The notes under the pieces: model-generated
Databases searched by the model: none
Told to the model about the DNA's origin: nothing
What the model saw: the letters and a program-made list of their open reading frames with translations, nothing else
In this document: piece by piece, positions 1 to 12,700 of the stretch
How positions within the stretch are numbered: position 1 is the stretch's first letter
How the letters are laid out: each line of letters starts with the position of its first letter
Origin: Plectosphaerella cucumerina
Lineage: Eukaryota; Ascomycota; Sordariomycetes; Glomerellales; Plectosphaerellaceae
Assembly: GCA_020746995.1 (NCBI GenBank)
Contig: JAGPXD010000004.1
Location: 1,798,001 to 1,862,000, forward strand
Direction: 5' to 3'
Length of the DNA stretch: 64,000 nucleotides
Made by a program: the position numbers and the translations under genes

Positions 1-1585
1 CAAAGACGGGGTTCGCCTTGGCCTTCTCAACCAGGCCGTCGTACAGGCCCTGCAAGTCTGCATCGTCCTTGGGCCGGAGACCGTAGAGTGGCCAGCCGTC
101 GGTGTGCTCGATCTTGCTCATATCGACCAGGTCCTCCAGCTGGAGCAGCCGGGAGGTGTCGGTGGTGGCCATGCCGTGATCGGACACAATGATGATGTTG
201 ACAATTTGCGTGAGGTTCCGCGCCTCCAGGCCAGCAAAGAGATCGTTGAGCATACCATCAACCTTCTCAATGGTCCCGCGAATCTCGGTGCTGTTGGGTC
301 CGTACCTGTGGCCGTCGCCATCCACGTTGGGGACGTACGCCGCGATGAGCTGCGGGCGGAGATCCTCGACCTTGGCTGACTTGTCCTCGATGCCGGGCTT
401 GTCAATGAACTCGAGGATTCGGCTGACCTTGTTCGGCAGTGGCTCTTTGCCGTTGAACTTGTCCAAAAAGGTGGGCTCGACGCCGAGGATGTGGGCCTCG
501 CTGCCCGGCCACATGTGGACTGCCGTCCGAATGCCCTGCTTCTCCGCGGTGACCCAGAACGGCTCGCCACGCCACCACTTTGCATCCAAGCTCCTCGCGG
601 GATCGGTGTAGTAGAACTCAGCCTTGAGCGTCGGGTCCCAGAAAGTATTGCCCACGACGCCGTGGCTCTCCGGGTATAGACCGGTAGCCAAGGTGTAATG
701 GTTGGGGAAGGTGACCGAGGGGAAGGAGGGCATCATGTACTTTGGCGAGACGCCCTCCTTGATGAAAGCATTCAGGCGCGGTGTGATGTCCCTCTGGAGG
801 AAGTCGGCGCGGAAGCCGTCCAAGCTGATGATGATGGTGGTCGGCGCGAACAGGGACGAGCCATTGCTCAGCATGGGCTGCACTGGAGTGCTGTGCTTCA
901 AGGAGTTGCGGTTCAGGGATAGCTTCCAGGCGACAAGAACGAGGGTCGCAAAGCCAATGGCGATCAGGGAGTGGATGAAGACCCAGCGCCTCCAGCTGCG
1001 CCTCCGTTCAGACCTGGCAGTGCCCATCACGCCCAGACGTTTCCGGTCAATCTCGTCGCTGTCGCTGCGGTCGCTGCTGTCGCCCGTGATGCTGCCCTCC
1101 TTCATACCGCCAGCTTCCATCTCGTACATTAGCTCGCCATCCTCGCCGTGGGCTGCGCTCTCTGCCAGCCGCTCCAGCTTCGCCTGTCGTCGTGCGCTCC
1201 GCTGCCGCCGCTTCTCATCCACGGTGAGGTCGTCTGATGATTCGTTGGTCGCTGAAAGGCTCTGATCGCTCGGTTTCCGCAGGAGTCGGAGAGGGTTGGG
1301 CAGGGCCAGCCCTGAACCACTCCGGTCCCTCCCTTGCTGCATCTTCCGGGTGTCTGTCACCAGCCGGTCGACCTCCTCCTCCGCCATGAAGACCAACCGG
1401 TCGGCGGCGCGAAGCTCGCGGCTGTTCCTGGCTCTCAGCTGAAGCTGGTCATCCTCGCTATCGGTGTCCTGGTCGCTGCGGCTATGGAGGGACGAGGCGT
1501 CGTCGTCGTACCCTGATGGCGACAGGAGGGTGTTTCCGTCGCGGTCGCCCCGGAGGGGGTTCGTGTCCAGGCGTCGGAGAGACAT
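1..1585 (-). CDS. Nucleotide pyrophosphatase/phosphodiesterase (ENPP-type), C-terminus cut by window edge
   Basis: A single uninterrupted frame reads from an ATG at 1585 down to base 1, giving 528 codons with the C-terminus outside the window. Residues 1-200 are a charged, Ser/Asp-rich cytoplasmic tail, and one hydrophobic segment (about 201-220, WVFIHSLIAIGFATLVLVAW) makes this a type II membrane protein. The lumenal part starts with the metal-binding motif ISLDGFRADF (about 253-262). Then comes FPSVTFPNHY, where Thr292 matches the catalytic nucleophile of the type I phosphodiesterase/nucleotide pyrophosphatase family (alkaline phosphatase superfamily), and later VSDHGM, another metal site. 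Family members hydrolyse phosphodiester or pyrophosphate bonds of extracellular or vacuolar nucleotides; yeast Npp1/Npp2 are analogues. The substrate here is inferred. No intron is seen in the visible part. Confidence 0.93.
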   Translation of the reverse strand, partial: MSLRRLDTNPLRGDRDGNTLLSPSGYDDDASSLHSRSDQDTDSEDDQLQLRARNSRELRAADRLVFMAEEEVDRLVTDTRKMQQGRDRSGSGLALPNPLRLLRKPSDQSLSATNESSDDLTVDEKRRQRSARRQAKLERLAESAAHGEDGELMYEMEAGGMKEGSITGDSSDRSDSDEIDRKRLGVMGTARSERRRSWRRWVFIHSLIAIGFATLVLVAWKLSLNRNSLKHSTPVQPMLSNGSSLFAPTTIIISLDGFRADFLQRDITPRLNAFIKEGVSPKYMMPSFPSVTFPNHYTLATGLYPESHGVVGNTFWDPTLKAEFYYTDPARSLDAKWWRGEPFWVTAEKQGIRTAVHMWPGSEAHILGVEPTFLDKFNGKEPLPNKVSRILEFIDKPGIEDKSAKVEDLRPQLIAAYVPNVDGDGHRYGPNSTEIRGTIEKVDGMLNDLFAGLEARNLTQIVNIIIVSDHGMATTDTSRLLQLEDLVDMSKIEHTDGWPLYGLRPKDDADLQGLYDGLVEKAKANPVF

Positions 1586-4500
1586 AATCGAGCGTGCCCT
1601 CGGCGGCACAGATGGATTTCGGCGCCGGTTCTCGATGGAGTCGATCGGTTTCGTTGGAAATTCGTTGTTTCCAGGCGGTCTCTATGCAGAAGTGGCCATC
1701 GGTCGTGCAGACTTGCGACTGACGCTAAGATCGCGCGGCAAATCAGCGTCCGAGTCTTAATCAGGGTCCAGCTGAATGTCCGTGCTAAGAAAGCCGGCGT
1801 GCACGGACCACATCTCGTTTTTGATGGGCCTTCAGTCCATCAAGTCCAAGACCCAGTCATCAAAAGTTTCCAACATCCATCACACTCAGCTGCATCGTGA
1901 CAACCTTGAACCTCGTGGCTACATCTTCACCTTATCGCATGAAATCAGGAATGTGCTAGTGCAAGTTGGTCTTCAGCCCAGGCACTGAAGTCACTCCCGT
2001 CCCTCTAGAGACGATGCTGAGCAGGTGCTCTTCCGTCAAGCCACAGAACGGTCATCTCGATTGCCAGGGATCACCTCTCGTGAGGGAGTTCAAGCTCATG
2101 ATCAGTCCCTGTGCTTACCCTTGAATGGCGATTTCGGCATTGCCACCCACAATACTTAAACTTCTCTGCCCGAGTCTCATGATAGGGCGGTGCAAGTGAG
2201 GCTGACGTATGTCTACTGGTCGTGGTGCCGGACAGCCGACTGCACTTTTGGGGGTCGACATGCAAGCACTCGCGCTATCTTTGTCTGCCTGATACCCGCA
2301 TCCAAGTTGGAGCGCTCCGTTTTAGACCCTCGAACAAAAAGCAAGTGTCGTGTCTGATATGAAGCCTCCCCTGCATGCACTTGGCCATGAAAAGCCCTCG
2401 GCATGGAGGCCGTCTTGGCTTGTATCCCTGTGTCTATGTTACACAGCGTTCTGTCGACTGGTTGCTATGCATCTGATGATGGTGGGATCTGCACCATGTC
2501 TCGGGAGATGATCGCCCAGATTTATGGCGACAAGTACCGGTATGAGTAGCAGGTCATGAGCTCGTCAATAAATTTGTTCAAAGACTCCCGTTGACGGAAA
2601 ACAGATGAATTCACGCCGCCGGCTCGAAACATCCAGTAGGACCACCAGCGCCAACAGCCAACACCCGCCCAAAATCCGGGATCGTGATCCTGATCTGCGG
2701 CCATGATCTGCCCCGTCTCTGCGCGATACTACCCCCCTTCCCCCTTCCCCTCACACGGCTGGCTGGAACCTAGTCGCCCTCCGTCGACAAAATGCAGGAC
2801 ACGCCGTCTAAGCCTATGAGCTCGGAGTTGAAGCCGATTCCGATGAAGGGGTGAATCTAGCTCACACTACTAATGCCGGAGCAATGAAACCACAGGCCAC
2901 CTCTTGCCGACGGTGGTGTGTCCCAAGGAGAGACAGGCAAGTCGGATAGCTCCCGGTCACTCGGACCCAGGTGCCGTGCACCTCAGAGCTCAGCCCTGGT
3001 GCCATCTCTCTCCAACCAAGTTGTGTCGCGGACATAACCCCGGGTCGAATCAAGCCTCTTCAGGTTCAAAAAGACGCGGAAGAGCAGGCTGGGAGCCACC
3101 AGGGTAACATCCTCATGTCCGTGTCGTCGCACCAAGGCATTTTGGGCAGGCACTATAAGGGCCGGGGAGCGCATCCGACGACATCCAGGTTATCATTCAA
3201 CACTCTCAAGTCATCATATTCGTACACCTCGTGCACGAGTCGTCGCCCGGAAGTTCCAGCCGGTTCCCTGGGTGCGTAACTTTCTTGGCACAGGGCGGCA
3301 GCCTCCCGCGACGCCATGTTGGCCGGGAGTGTGTGCAAGCCACAACACCACTGGCATCGGATGGCAGACGACGCGCAGGCAGCGGGCGGCGTCCGGGGGA
3401 AGGGTTGTCGTGGTGGCGCGGGATATGAAGGTCACCGGTGACCAGGGATTGGCGGAAGAAGATGTCACGTCCGGGCATCGTTTCGACGAAACAACCTTAT
3501 GCAGACAGGTATAGGGGGGATGACTCGCGGTGCTTGCGGCGCAGCGACTTGTTGGGCAGACGAGGCCCTCGTGGTTGGGCGATGGGCATGTGAAGGACGA
3601 GGATCGGATCCTGCCCGTGAAAGCCTGGGTCAGCCTACTACTGTACTTGACGCCGATCGAATGACTCGGGGCGCTGCCCCGAGATGCCCATCAACCCCAC
3701 GCGAACTTGAACACTGAAAGTCCAGTGCCTCGACGGGGCTGTTGTCGATTGCCAGGGGGCCGGTATCGAGACCCCCCGAAGAGGCAACTAGAACTTGCCT
3801 TTCCTGGCTTCAGGGGCCGCTCCGGGGCGGCCAAAGCGCTGGCGGGCGATCCCTGCTGATGAGGTGACGAGCTCTAGGTGGGCGATGGACCACCGGGCCA
3901 GGACCACTGGACCAGCCAAGCGCCCTGTCACTCTGGAAGTTTTGGACTCGCCGAGTGGGCTTCAACGTCTTGGCACCGGCGCCGCTGAAGAATCCCGTTT
4001 TGAGCTATTCACGGATTGTGACACCGTGCGAGCAGACCTAGGAGCTTCAACTACAGTAGGTTGAAGGCGTTGAGCCCCGGTCAGATCGACCTGGTCGCGG
4101 GGAGTTGCAGGCTGGTCCCCCGGCACTGGGGCGCCCACATCACGGCCCGGGGCCTCAAGCAGGCAGGCAGGCACGGGGGGTATGGGGGGCCCTCAGCAGG
4201 GCGGCATACGGAAGGAGCGATGAGGTGGTGCTCGGGTAGGCAGCAGGTGCAGGCGAGATGCGCCTTCCTGACACCTCGATGACCAAACGGCAAGGGCGAG
4301 GGTCGTTCCTTCCGTCCTCGATCGTACGTTGATGTTGGCGCCCCAAGCTTCGTTGCGGCCGAGAGAGAGCGCCTCTTGACACCATCTGATATCAAACCAC
4401 CTGATGCGCGGGGCTTCGGGCTCTCCCACGCTCTTTTGTCATCCATCACTCACAACTGACTTGACCAGGGGATTTCGACCAGCCCCGGTCTGCACTGCGC

Positions 4501-6930
4501 CCGGGAGTTGGATTCGGCAAACGAAAATCCAACCTTCCAACGATCCTATTTGCAGACGCCCCCGGGAGGCAGAAGCAGAGAAGGCGGAAAAGGCGACCTG
4601 GGTTTTGTTTGCGTCGTGCATCGTCTCAATGTCCACTCCCATGCTGATTTCCTCTCCAGAGCCAACACACGCAAAAGAAACCCCCCCGGCGGCGTCAGTG
4701 CCTCCACTCCTGGCAGAGAAACCCAGCACACACCACGACACTAGTCCTGGCCCGCAGGCGGCCTGTGCTGCTGTCGCATCGAATCGAAATCGACCAGTGG
4801 CAACAATCTGTTGCTGTTGTAGCACCGTCCGGCCCACTGGGCCATTGGCGTTTCTTCTCCCGCATGCCTGGAAAATCACGAGATCGGCTCGTCACCCCAG
4901 GCCAAGGCCACCTCACCTGGAACTTGCCTGCGTCCGGTCCGCGATTAGCAACGGAGCAGCAAGAATGGGAGGAGAACCGTCATCCCTGCCGATGTCCCAC
5001 GCGTCGGTACGAACGACGAACCACACCCGGCCGGTACATCCAGCGCTCTCGACGTTTGGCGATTCCGATATGTGACAGAGAGCTGCACTGCACCGCACCC
5101 TTGACCACCACCCCTCCCCTCACCTCACCTCCCCTCACCTCACCTCCCCTCCCCGGTCCCCGGTCGGTCTTGTGCCCGCTGTCGCGGCCTTGCCTTCCTC
5201 GCCTTGCTACAGAGCCCGGCACCCCACCCGGTCAGATCGCCGAGATCCGCCTGCAGGTCCTGGGGGGCGGCCGGCCACACGATTGTTGGCTTGCGCCGTT
5301 TCCTCGATCCCGACAATTTTCGGTTGTTCCCCATTCAGCGAAGACCATTGTCGTTCACTAGGACATGCTGAAAGGCTAGGCCGCTTGCCTCCCGGGAGTC
5401 CGGTCCATCGAGCGCGGCATCTCGTTTGACTTCCTCACGGCATGGTCGGTCAGCCTCCTCCAGCCCAAGGGCCCGTCTCGCGAACCCAATTGGTTCCTCG
5501 GCGGCCCATGTCCCTGTTTCCAGAGTTGCTTCGCTCCCCCATCGGGCCATCAGCCATGTGGTGGCGGCACCCACGCTCAGATCCATGCATGCGACTCGCA
5601 AGTTTTCGGTGTCAGTATGCCGCGGAGAAAGGGGCCAGATGCTACTCTGTAGGAGGGGCAGCATCATCGTACAGTGGATAAGGTAGGATGGAAGCCAAGT
5701 CGACCTTCTCGTCGTCCGCCATCCATCCTACCGAACCCCAGTCAGCCTGCGCCTCGGCCACCTTACTTCTGAGGTCATGTTCCCCCCTCCTCTTGCACCG
5801 TTTGCTGTGTGTCGCATCCGGGATACCTGCAAAGGATTCTGCCCTAGTCCAAGATCGAGCAGCACCAAGACTCTCTCTCTCTCTCTTCCCTCTCTGGTGC
5901 GGTGGAATGAATGACTGCCCACTGGAGGACACGATGCCCCTCGTTTGCAGGACCGCTGGCCCCTCCCGTGACCCCGGTCTTCGTCGCAGAGACTGATCAC
6001 ATCTCGTTCCCCCGATGGAGCTCAGCCGTCTGCGAGTCCGTAATCGCTCGCAAGCTGAGATGGATTTGGGCCAGGGTGCGGCCGCCAAGGTCCGGTGCTT
6101 TGCTCTGCTTTCTTCTTCCACAGCCAATTCACGCCTTCTCAACTCCAAACCCCACCGACTCATCGCGAAATTGACAAGGCCCGCGGCCAATCCCGTGTCC
6201 CAGGCTCCTTGTCGAACCCCAGTCGTTTGGCCGACCCCTCCCTGGGGGGGCCTGCGACTCAGCCTGCATCTGCCAGAGCCGATGCGACGCCTCTTTCAGC
6301 GATGATGTTGGCTTCCAGGGGCACGCGGCCACCCCTCGTTCGTCGCCGGCCACTCCGACTTCCGTCATTCTTCTGGCGTTTGTCTCGTCTCAACTCGTTT
6401 GCAGACAGCTGTCGTCAAGTCTCTCACCCACTCGCCGATCCAGAGGATTCAAGTCGCAAATAGGGACGCGTCCGTCGGTATCATTTCACCCTCCTGGCTA
6501 TCATTACAGTACTATTTCTTTTGGTGCCCTGCACGCCGACGGGGGCCTGAGGGGTTCGCCGCTGAAACAGGCAGGCTGGAAGAGTCCGATGAGCGGCAGA
6601 CATCAACCGGTCGCGACAAGCATCGTAGCCCTCAACCCATACCCTCTTCCCCCCTCCTCTTTCGAACAAAAAAAAAGAACCCTTTGCAGAGCGTTCGTGT
6701 CGTGTCGTGTCATTAGACCGAGCCCATCCTCTGGCGCGCACCTGTCCGCTCGCTCCGTCTGCGCTCGCTCCCACCCCCCTCTGTGACTGAATCGTTGGGG
6801 TTCGTCGGGTTTTCTTGGTGATGACGCCTATTCGCCCGTCGATGTAGATCGTTCATCGAAGCTGCATCCGATTAGCGACGTGCCTTGCCAATTCTGTTGC
6901 GCGATGGCGACCCAACTCACATGAGCAGCT
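1586..6930. other. 5.3 kb without a supportable gene
   Basis: Both strands were read. Open frames are short, overlap on all frames, are rich in Pro/Arg/Ser (a sign of GC-rich non-coding DNA) and lack splice-consistent extensions. The part next to 1586 should hold the promoter and leader of the phosphodiesterase gene. Positions 5871-5893 carry a CT-dinucleotide run. I see no tRNA, rRNA or mobile element. Confidence 0.6.
5110..5152. repeat. Short tandem CCTCACCTCA/CCCCT repeat
   Basis: A pyrimidine-rich tract with alternating CCCCT and CACCT units, about 43 bp, inside the non-coding stretch. No coding context was found. Confidence 0.6.
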
Positions 6931-7208
6931 TTAGCCGCAGGGGGTGCCGCAGTAGCCGCACTCTTTGCCGGGCAGCACCCACACCTCCTTCCCAGAGTCC
7001 TGGCATGTAGGGCATCGGATGCCTGGCAGCAGTGTCTGCGATCTTTGGTCAGTCGGGCGATCGGGATGCAAGATGAGAGAGGGAGAAGGGGGCAAGGCAG
7101 CCTCTTGGGAAAGGGGAGGAAACGAACCGGGTGCGGTGTGCAGTGCTCGCTGGACTGGTGGTTCTCGGAGGCAGCCTTGGCGGCTTGTTGAACGTTGGAG
7201 AGAGTCAT
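6931..7208 (-). CDS. 61-residue Cys-pair (zinc-ribbon-like) microprotein, two exons
   Basis: Exon 1 is 7208-7128 (27 codons, MTLSNVQQAAKAASENHQ...) and exon 2 is 7035-6931. The intron 7127-7036 starts GTTCGT and ends GCAG, with CTGAC just upstream of the acceptor; splicing is in phase 0. The product is 61 residues. Its N-terminal half looks helical, and its C-terminal half carries CPTC, then about 17 residues, then CGYC and TPCG just before the stop. Paired CxxC knuckles suggest binding of one zinc ion, but the fold is inferred. The unspliced frame would give a 126-residue product of different sequence, so the exon model rests on splice signals and the Cys pattern. A TATA box lies about 290 bp upstream of the ATG. 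The function is not known to me. Confidence 0.72.
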
Positions 7209-7493
7209 GGTGGCTGGTGGTGTAAAGAGAAGGAGGAAGAGGGAGTGAGTGTCTTTCCTCTGACGACTTTGTGCGAGGAGAGCGGAGTTAGAGCCGAGGG
7301 CCGGTGTATTCGAAGAGGTGGCGGCGGCGGGGGAGGGCGAGACGCGGCGAGTGATGAGGAATGTTGGTGGTGGGGGAGGACGATGTGGTTCAGATGGAGG
7401 CTTCCGAGGGAGCTGAGCAGGTTTGTTCAGTGGTGAGTGAGGTGAATGATGGTGGACAGGAAAGTGGCCGAGACAAGAGCGAGTCCTCGGTGA

Positions 7494-7501
7494 TATTTAT
7501 A
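7494..7501 (-). promoter_or_regulatory. TATA box of the Cys-pair microprotein gene
   Basis: On the minus strand the sequence reads TATAAATA. It sits 286 bases upstream of the ATG at 7208, which would leave a leader of roughly 250 nt if transcription starts about 30-40 bp downstream. A good TATA match in such GC-rich surroundings is unusual and supports the small gene. Confidence 0.55.
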
Positions 7502-8116
7502 CTTTGTCTTTGTCCTCACATCGGCTGGTGTACATAGGTAGGTAGGAAGAGGAGGAGGAGGTCGACATGGTTGCTTGCACTTGGACGGAGCCGGGGCACC
7601 CAGGCCAGGGCCCCAGACACAGACACGGAGAGACACTGCGGCTAGCCTGCACGGACGACGGGTGAGCAGTCAGTCGGTGGCCGGCGAGGACTAGCAAACG
7701 GACTCCCGCTTTTCAGCAGCAATCGAAGGGGGGATGGGGGGGGGGCCGCTTCGCCAGGGGGGGTGGGAAGGGAAGGGAAGGGTCAGAGAGCTCGGTAGGT
7801 TAGGTTAGATGGAAGATCCCACGGGTAGCAAGGCCTATCTGATGTGCCGACCCAGGCCTTCCATCGACATGTCACCAGAGCTAGCCAGGCTGCCAGGGTG
7901 GCGTTCGGCCAAACCAGGATGGGGGATTGATGGGTACTTCTTAGGGGGAGGGGAGGGGGTGTGGATTGTCGAAGCTGGTGCTTGCTGGACCTGGCGGGGC
8001 GCGGGCACCCTTGTAAAGGTAGGGTACACGCTACAGCGAAGCGTTGAAGAATGATGGGGGGACAGCCCGATCGGCCGCATTTGCTGATTAGAAAATGGCC
8101 CGCTTGCGCAGCGGTG

Positions 8117-8137
8117 GACCAGGACCAGGACCAGGAC
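8117..8137. repeat. GGACCA hexanucleotide microsatellite
   Basis: Three and a half copies of a GGACCA unit in non-coding DNA. Confidence 0.7.
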
Positions 8138-9750
8138 GAAGGCGACGTCGTCGCAAGAAGGGTAGGGGGTGTTTGGAGGGTGTATGAGACACAGAAAACG
8201 ACGGACAACGACGGACGGACGCAAGGGGCGTGTGTGTAAGTGCTCACTGCCGGCCGGAAGAACAGCGAGCAGTTGTTTACTGATGGGCAGCAACAGAGGA
8301 GCAGCAACGGGAGACCGAGTGGTCGTTCCCCGGGACCACAGATGTGAGTATCCGTTTGCGCGCGGGCGAAGGGGGGAACAAGAGCCGGTCCCCCCGGCGG
8401 CCGAGGGAAAACTCTCAACGTTGCGTGCGCTTTGATGCTCGCCAGGGTGGGCGGAGAAGAGAGCAGGACAGGCCTTGGCAAGCGATGCAGATGAATGGAG
8501 AGTTGAGGGGACTCAAAAGGAGGAGGAGGACGGAGGACGGAGGACGGAGGAAGAGGACGAGGAGAGTGCAGCAGGGGTCCCACCGCGGGCGATGACCCCT
8601 GGCCACGATGGTGGAGGGGAGGGCCCCGGAGGGAGGAGAGAGAGCACGCCGCAGATACCAAGAGGCCGTTCGATCTGCCCCAGGATCCTCCACCCAGGGG
8701 ACCAACGATCGCGGCCAGGCCCAAGCGCGGTGCCGCCAAGGCTACTGTAGGGTGGGAGCTATGGCACGGCACACTTTCAGGCTGGCAGCTTCTGGTCCGG
8801 CGGTCCAAACAGGCCGCGGCGGCGAGGCCCGGACCGGGAAACCACAGACCGCCTTTGAAGAGGACGACCGTCCGCCGGGGCAGAATGCCACCTCTTCCCC
8901 GTCATCGTGCATCGAGTCGTGAGTCTTTCCCCCCGGTAGCCGCGTAGCGTACTGACCCCCATGTGCTGCCCCCCGGGGCTGGCGGCGGTGATCCCTACTC
9001 GTGGTCGCTGCCCTGCCCTGCCCTGCCCTGGCCGGCCCTGTCCATGTGGTTGCAGCACATGGCCCGAGCCCACCGATCTCGAGGTAACCTTGGGCGGGGA
9101 CGGGGATCGAAGTCTTAAGTCTGCCCCAAAGTCCCCCAGTGCCCTGTGGCGTAACCGTTTGTTCGGAATCGATCCGCGGGGGGAGGGAAGGACGACGGCC
9201 GGCTGGGGGGCCTTGAAACCGGCTGGACTGGCCGGCGAGGCGTTGTCGTTCAGGATGTCCAAGGGGTGTGGGCACGGCACTTGCGAAAGGAGGGGGGAGA
9301 GGAGAGAGAGAGAGAGACAACGGACGGGGGGCCAACCGGCCGGCGGCGGGATGTTGTCGCAACGCAAACCGCGCACGCGCGCAACAACGACGGAGGAGGG
9401 GACTGGAGATGGATGGGGGATGGCGGACAGACGCGCAGAGGGGCCGGGTCCGATTGGTGGCCCCTGGACGATGCATGCGGAACCAATTTTGTGACCCGGG
9501 ACGGGGGTGTACCCTTTTTTCGATCATTGTGCCATATTCGCACGGCGGGAAAAGAGGAGATGGTCGAATGGAAGGGGTCTATTCGTAGGTGGTCAGTCGG
9601 AGTCGCGCCCGGAGCGGAGAGTAAAAAAATAATTAAGGGCGGCTCGATAGGGAAATCTGCCAGTGGGAAGAAAACGCGATCTTGGTCGAATCGATCGGAG
9701 ACCCCTGTTTGTTCCACACGGCTGCTGCAGAGTGCAGAGGTCGGGTGCCA

Positions 9751-9778
9751 CACTGCACACTGCACACTGCACACTGCG
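9751..9778. repeat. CACTGCA heptanucleotide microsatellite
   Basis: Four tandem copies of the 7-bp unit CACTGCA, trailing into GCGCGC. Non-coding context. Confidence 0.75.
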
Positions 9779-12700
9779 CGCGCAGGGCAAGTCGCAACGC
9801 ACACTGCATCCAGTCTGGGGGGTTCAGGTTGATCGTCGCGGCCCGGGTGATTTGCGCCCGTGAAGCCTTCAGAATTTGGTTTGTAAGTGATTGTCAGAAA
9901 ACGAGGAACATCCATCTGACTGAAAAGCTCCTGCCTAATACCGCACAGCCCCCAAGCGGTCGGATGGAGGCAAGTACCCCCTCGGGGGCAGCTTCCTTCC
10001 CGTCCAGGTCGCTAGGTACTTCCTGAATGCGACTTTGGCGCTCCGATTGGCAGCCTGAAAAAAGTGTCTCGGCTCACGGACTGCGCTCCGTGCCAATCCG
10101 GGCCTCCCTTCGCAAGCCTCAATCAGACCACGCTTCCATCACCCATCCACCACCCATCTATCGATCAATCAGCTCGCCCGATTGCTCTCTCGGAGCGCAC
10201 TCCCTGCCCGCCCGCCTCTCCCGTCGCGAACGCTTCCCCTCTTCACCAAACGCTTCCCCTCCCATTGTGTCGTTCGAGATGACCCGCAATGCAGCGAACG
10301 CAACACAACGCAACGCAACGCAGCTGCACCTGGGATAACCGAGATTCCGCAATCGATCAAACACATTGCACGAACACGCGAACGAGGCTGCTTCTCGTCG
10401 TCCATCTGCTTGTCAATGTGATGACGAGGACACAGCGCCCGCCAACCTGCCACACATCGTTGCTTTTTCCTCCTTAGGGCACCTCCCTTTCTTTTCAACC
10501 TGCGCCCTTCGAGCCATCATAGGGCTTGTAATGGAATTGTCATCTCGGAGCAGCAGCGACACGGGATTCCTGGGATGGAGCTTTTGCCCCCTGGCCTACG
10601 ATGCCATCCGGTCCGACTCAAGCCCCCCCTCCCCTCGTAGACCGGTCTGTGGCGACGAACAGCGCAGGCATCGGGAGAGCGCAGTATGAGCGGCAAAGCA
10701 AACACGCGTGCTCGACGCCGACAAACGTGCCTCGCGACAAGTCATCACTCGACGACAAGACAACGACAATGCCAACGGCCGACCGCCACACCCCTCCCCC
10801 ACCACCACATGCATCCGCCCACACCCTCCAGCCAGTGTCCCGACACCCCGGTTGCCCGCGAGCACACCGATGGTTTCGTGCATGCTGCCGCTGTCATCGC
10901 CCGGTGACACCGCCTGTCCCTCCCGCGAGGGCCGCAACACGACGCGACGACACGGCCCTTAAACCTTGTTGTCCTCGTGTGCTGTCCGAGGCGCGGCCCG
11001 GGACGGCAAGGAGCTGCATCGCATGCCTGCCCCCAGCCTCCCCTGAAGGCGTTCACCCGATTTCTTTCGGGCGGCAAGGAGAGGAGGATGCATTTTCTCG
11101 CCTCGGCGCACAGCACTCTTGCCCGTCCAATCCGTACCCTGCCTGACCGGCGAATCCATCCCGGCCCCGAAAGCCGCGAGAGCCGGCATGTTATCATACA
11201 ACACGGGCTGGCCGCAAACCGACATGTCAACTTCCATCTGCCCCGTCGTCGCGCCAAGGCAATCCATCCGTCCTGGTGCCATCTTTCGACTTGAGTCCAT
11301 GACAGATCCGCATCGCAAATCTAGACTGCTATATCGGGTAGCATGCCGAGGCCCGGGGCCTTGCGATCGGAGCTGCCTCTCCGCCTCCGACGACACTCCA
11401 CGCCCAGCGGCCTGGGCGGTGATATTCCGTCACAATGACGGGAACACTGGCCCCATTTTCATCGGCTCGACGCCCCAGGCGCCTCAGATGAGGGGTTGCA
11501 GCCAGGTAGATGCCCACATGCAGGCCATCTCAAACACCCTCACGGACGAGTTGAAAGAACGGTAGCCTGCCGATGGCGAGGCGGCCCATCGACGAGCCAG
11601 ATCGCTAGATCGATTGGACGGAGACGATGAGATGGCCGGCGGGGAGCCTCTCAGCCCCCCTGCTGTCTGCGCGACACTCAGCGGTTCCATACCCCGGCGC
11701 ACCGGTCAAGCCTTGCAAGCCAGGCAGCTAGGGCAGCATTCGAATGTCGCGAGCCCACTACAGCCTCGCTTACGTGCTTACGAAGACTTGACATGAGGTT
11801 CCCGCACTCGTCCGCCAAGAGGTCGCAGAGCAGCATCGACAGCATGTCTCTGATCCGGCAGCCCCCGGGCAGGCGAATTATCTCTCGGGAGGCACCGTCG
11901 CTCCCGCAGATCTGATAACCCTGTCGCAGGTGTGATCTCGTTCTTGCCCTGGGCATACCACATCAGAAGGGGGTTGGTCGGTGCAATCCCCCCAGAACCC
12001 TGCAAAGTCCAGCCGAGGTGCCAACCGCGCAGGGGTGATCGCCGAGCTCCCCAAAGTCGGCCACGTTGCGTGGCGATCAGCCATGCCTGTGGTCACGGCA
12101 GTCGACGTGCTCGGAATCAGATGTTACTCGCGCTTCCCTCCCTCCAAGAGACTGACCGGTCAATGTAGTTTCACCGCCACGGAGCAATCAGAAGGGCCGT
12201 TGAGCACGGTAAGCTGCTGACCGATGCGGGGGGAAGACGCAGAATCAAAAGCAAAGAAGCGTTGCTGCTGTCTCGAGACATGTCGCGATGATGCGCGCGC
12301 GTTCCTCGACGTTGACAGGTACAGCCGGAGAATGCGTGTCTCACACGCCCGCCCCCCCGCTACACCCTGGGCCCGATGCATCAGGCCCGCCGAGGCCAAA
12401 GGATCGGCATCGAGCTTGGCATATCCCCGTTGCGGTGTTGCTGACCCTTGTTACAGCTGGCCATGGGATCGTCGCCGAGAGAACCGCGCGTGCCTCGACA
12501 TCGCCGGGTCATGATGATGGGACACGAACACAAAAAATGGTTTCAGCGCAACTCCAACGGGGGGAATGTCTCACTACATTGCAAAAAATGGCCCTACCAG
12601 CAACTCCAAACGCCCTATGCTCTGATCAGACGCACGCTGAGGTGTTACGAGTACATGTGAAAACACGGAGATTTGGGTCCCGTCGACCTGTCTTGGGTGT

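Noticed and set aside
4404..5075. 223-codon plus-strand open frame
   Set aside because: No recognisable protein features, competing antisense frames, no promoter or splice support.
7783..8808. 341-codon minus-strand open frame
   Set aside because: Pro/Ser/Leu low complexity, no motif, several equally long overlapping frames; typical of GC-rich non-coding DNA.
9751..9778. CRISPR-like tandem repeat
   Set aside because: A 7-bp microsatellite without spacers in a fungal nuclear genome.
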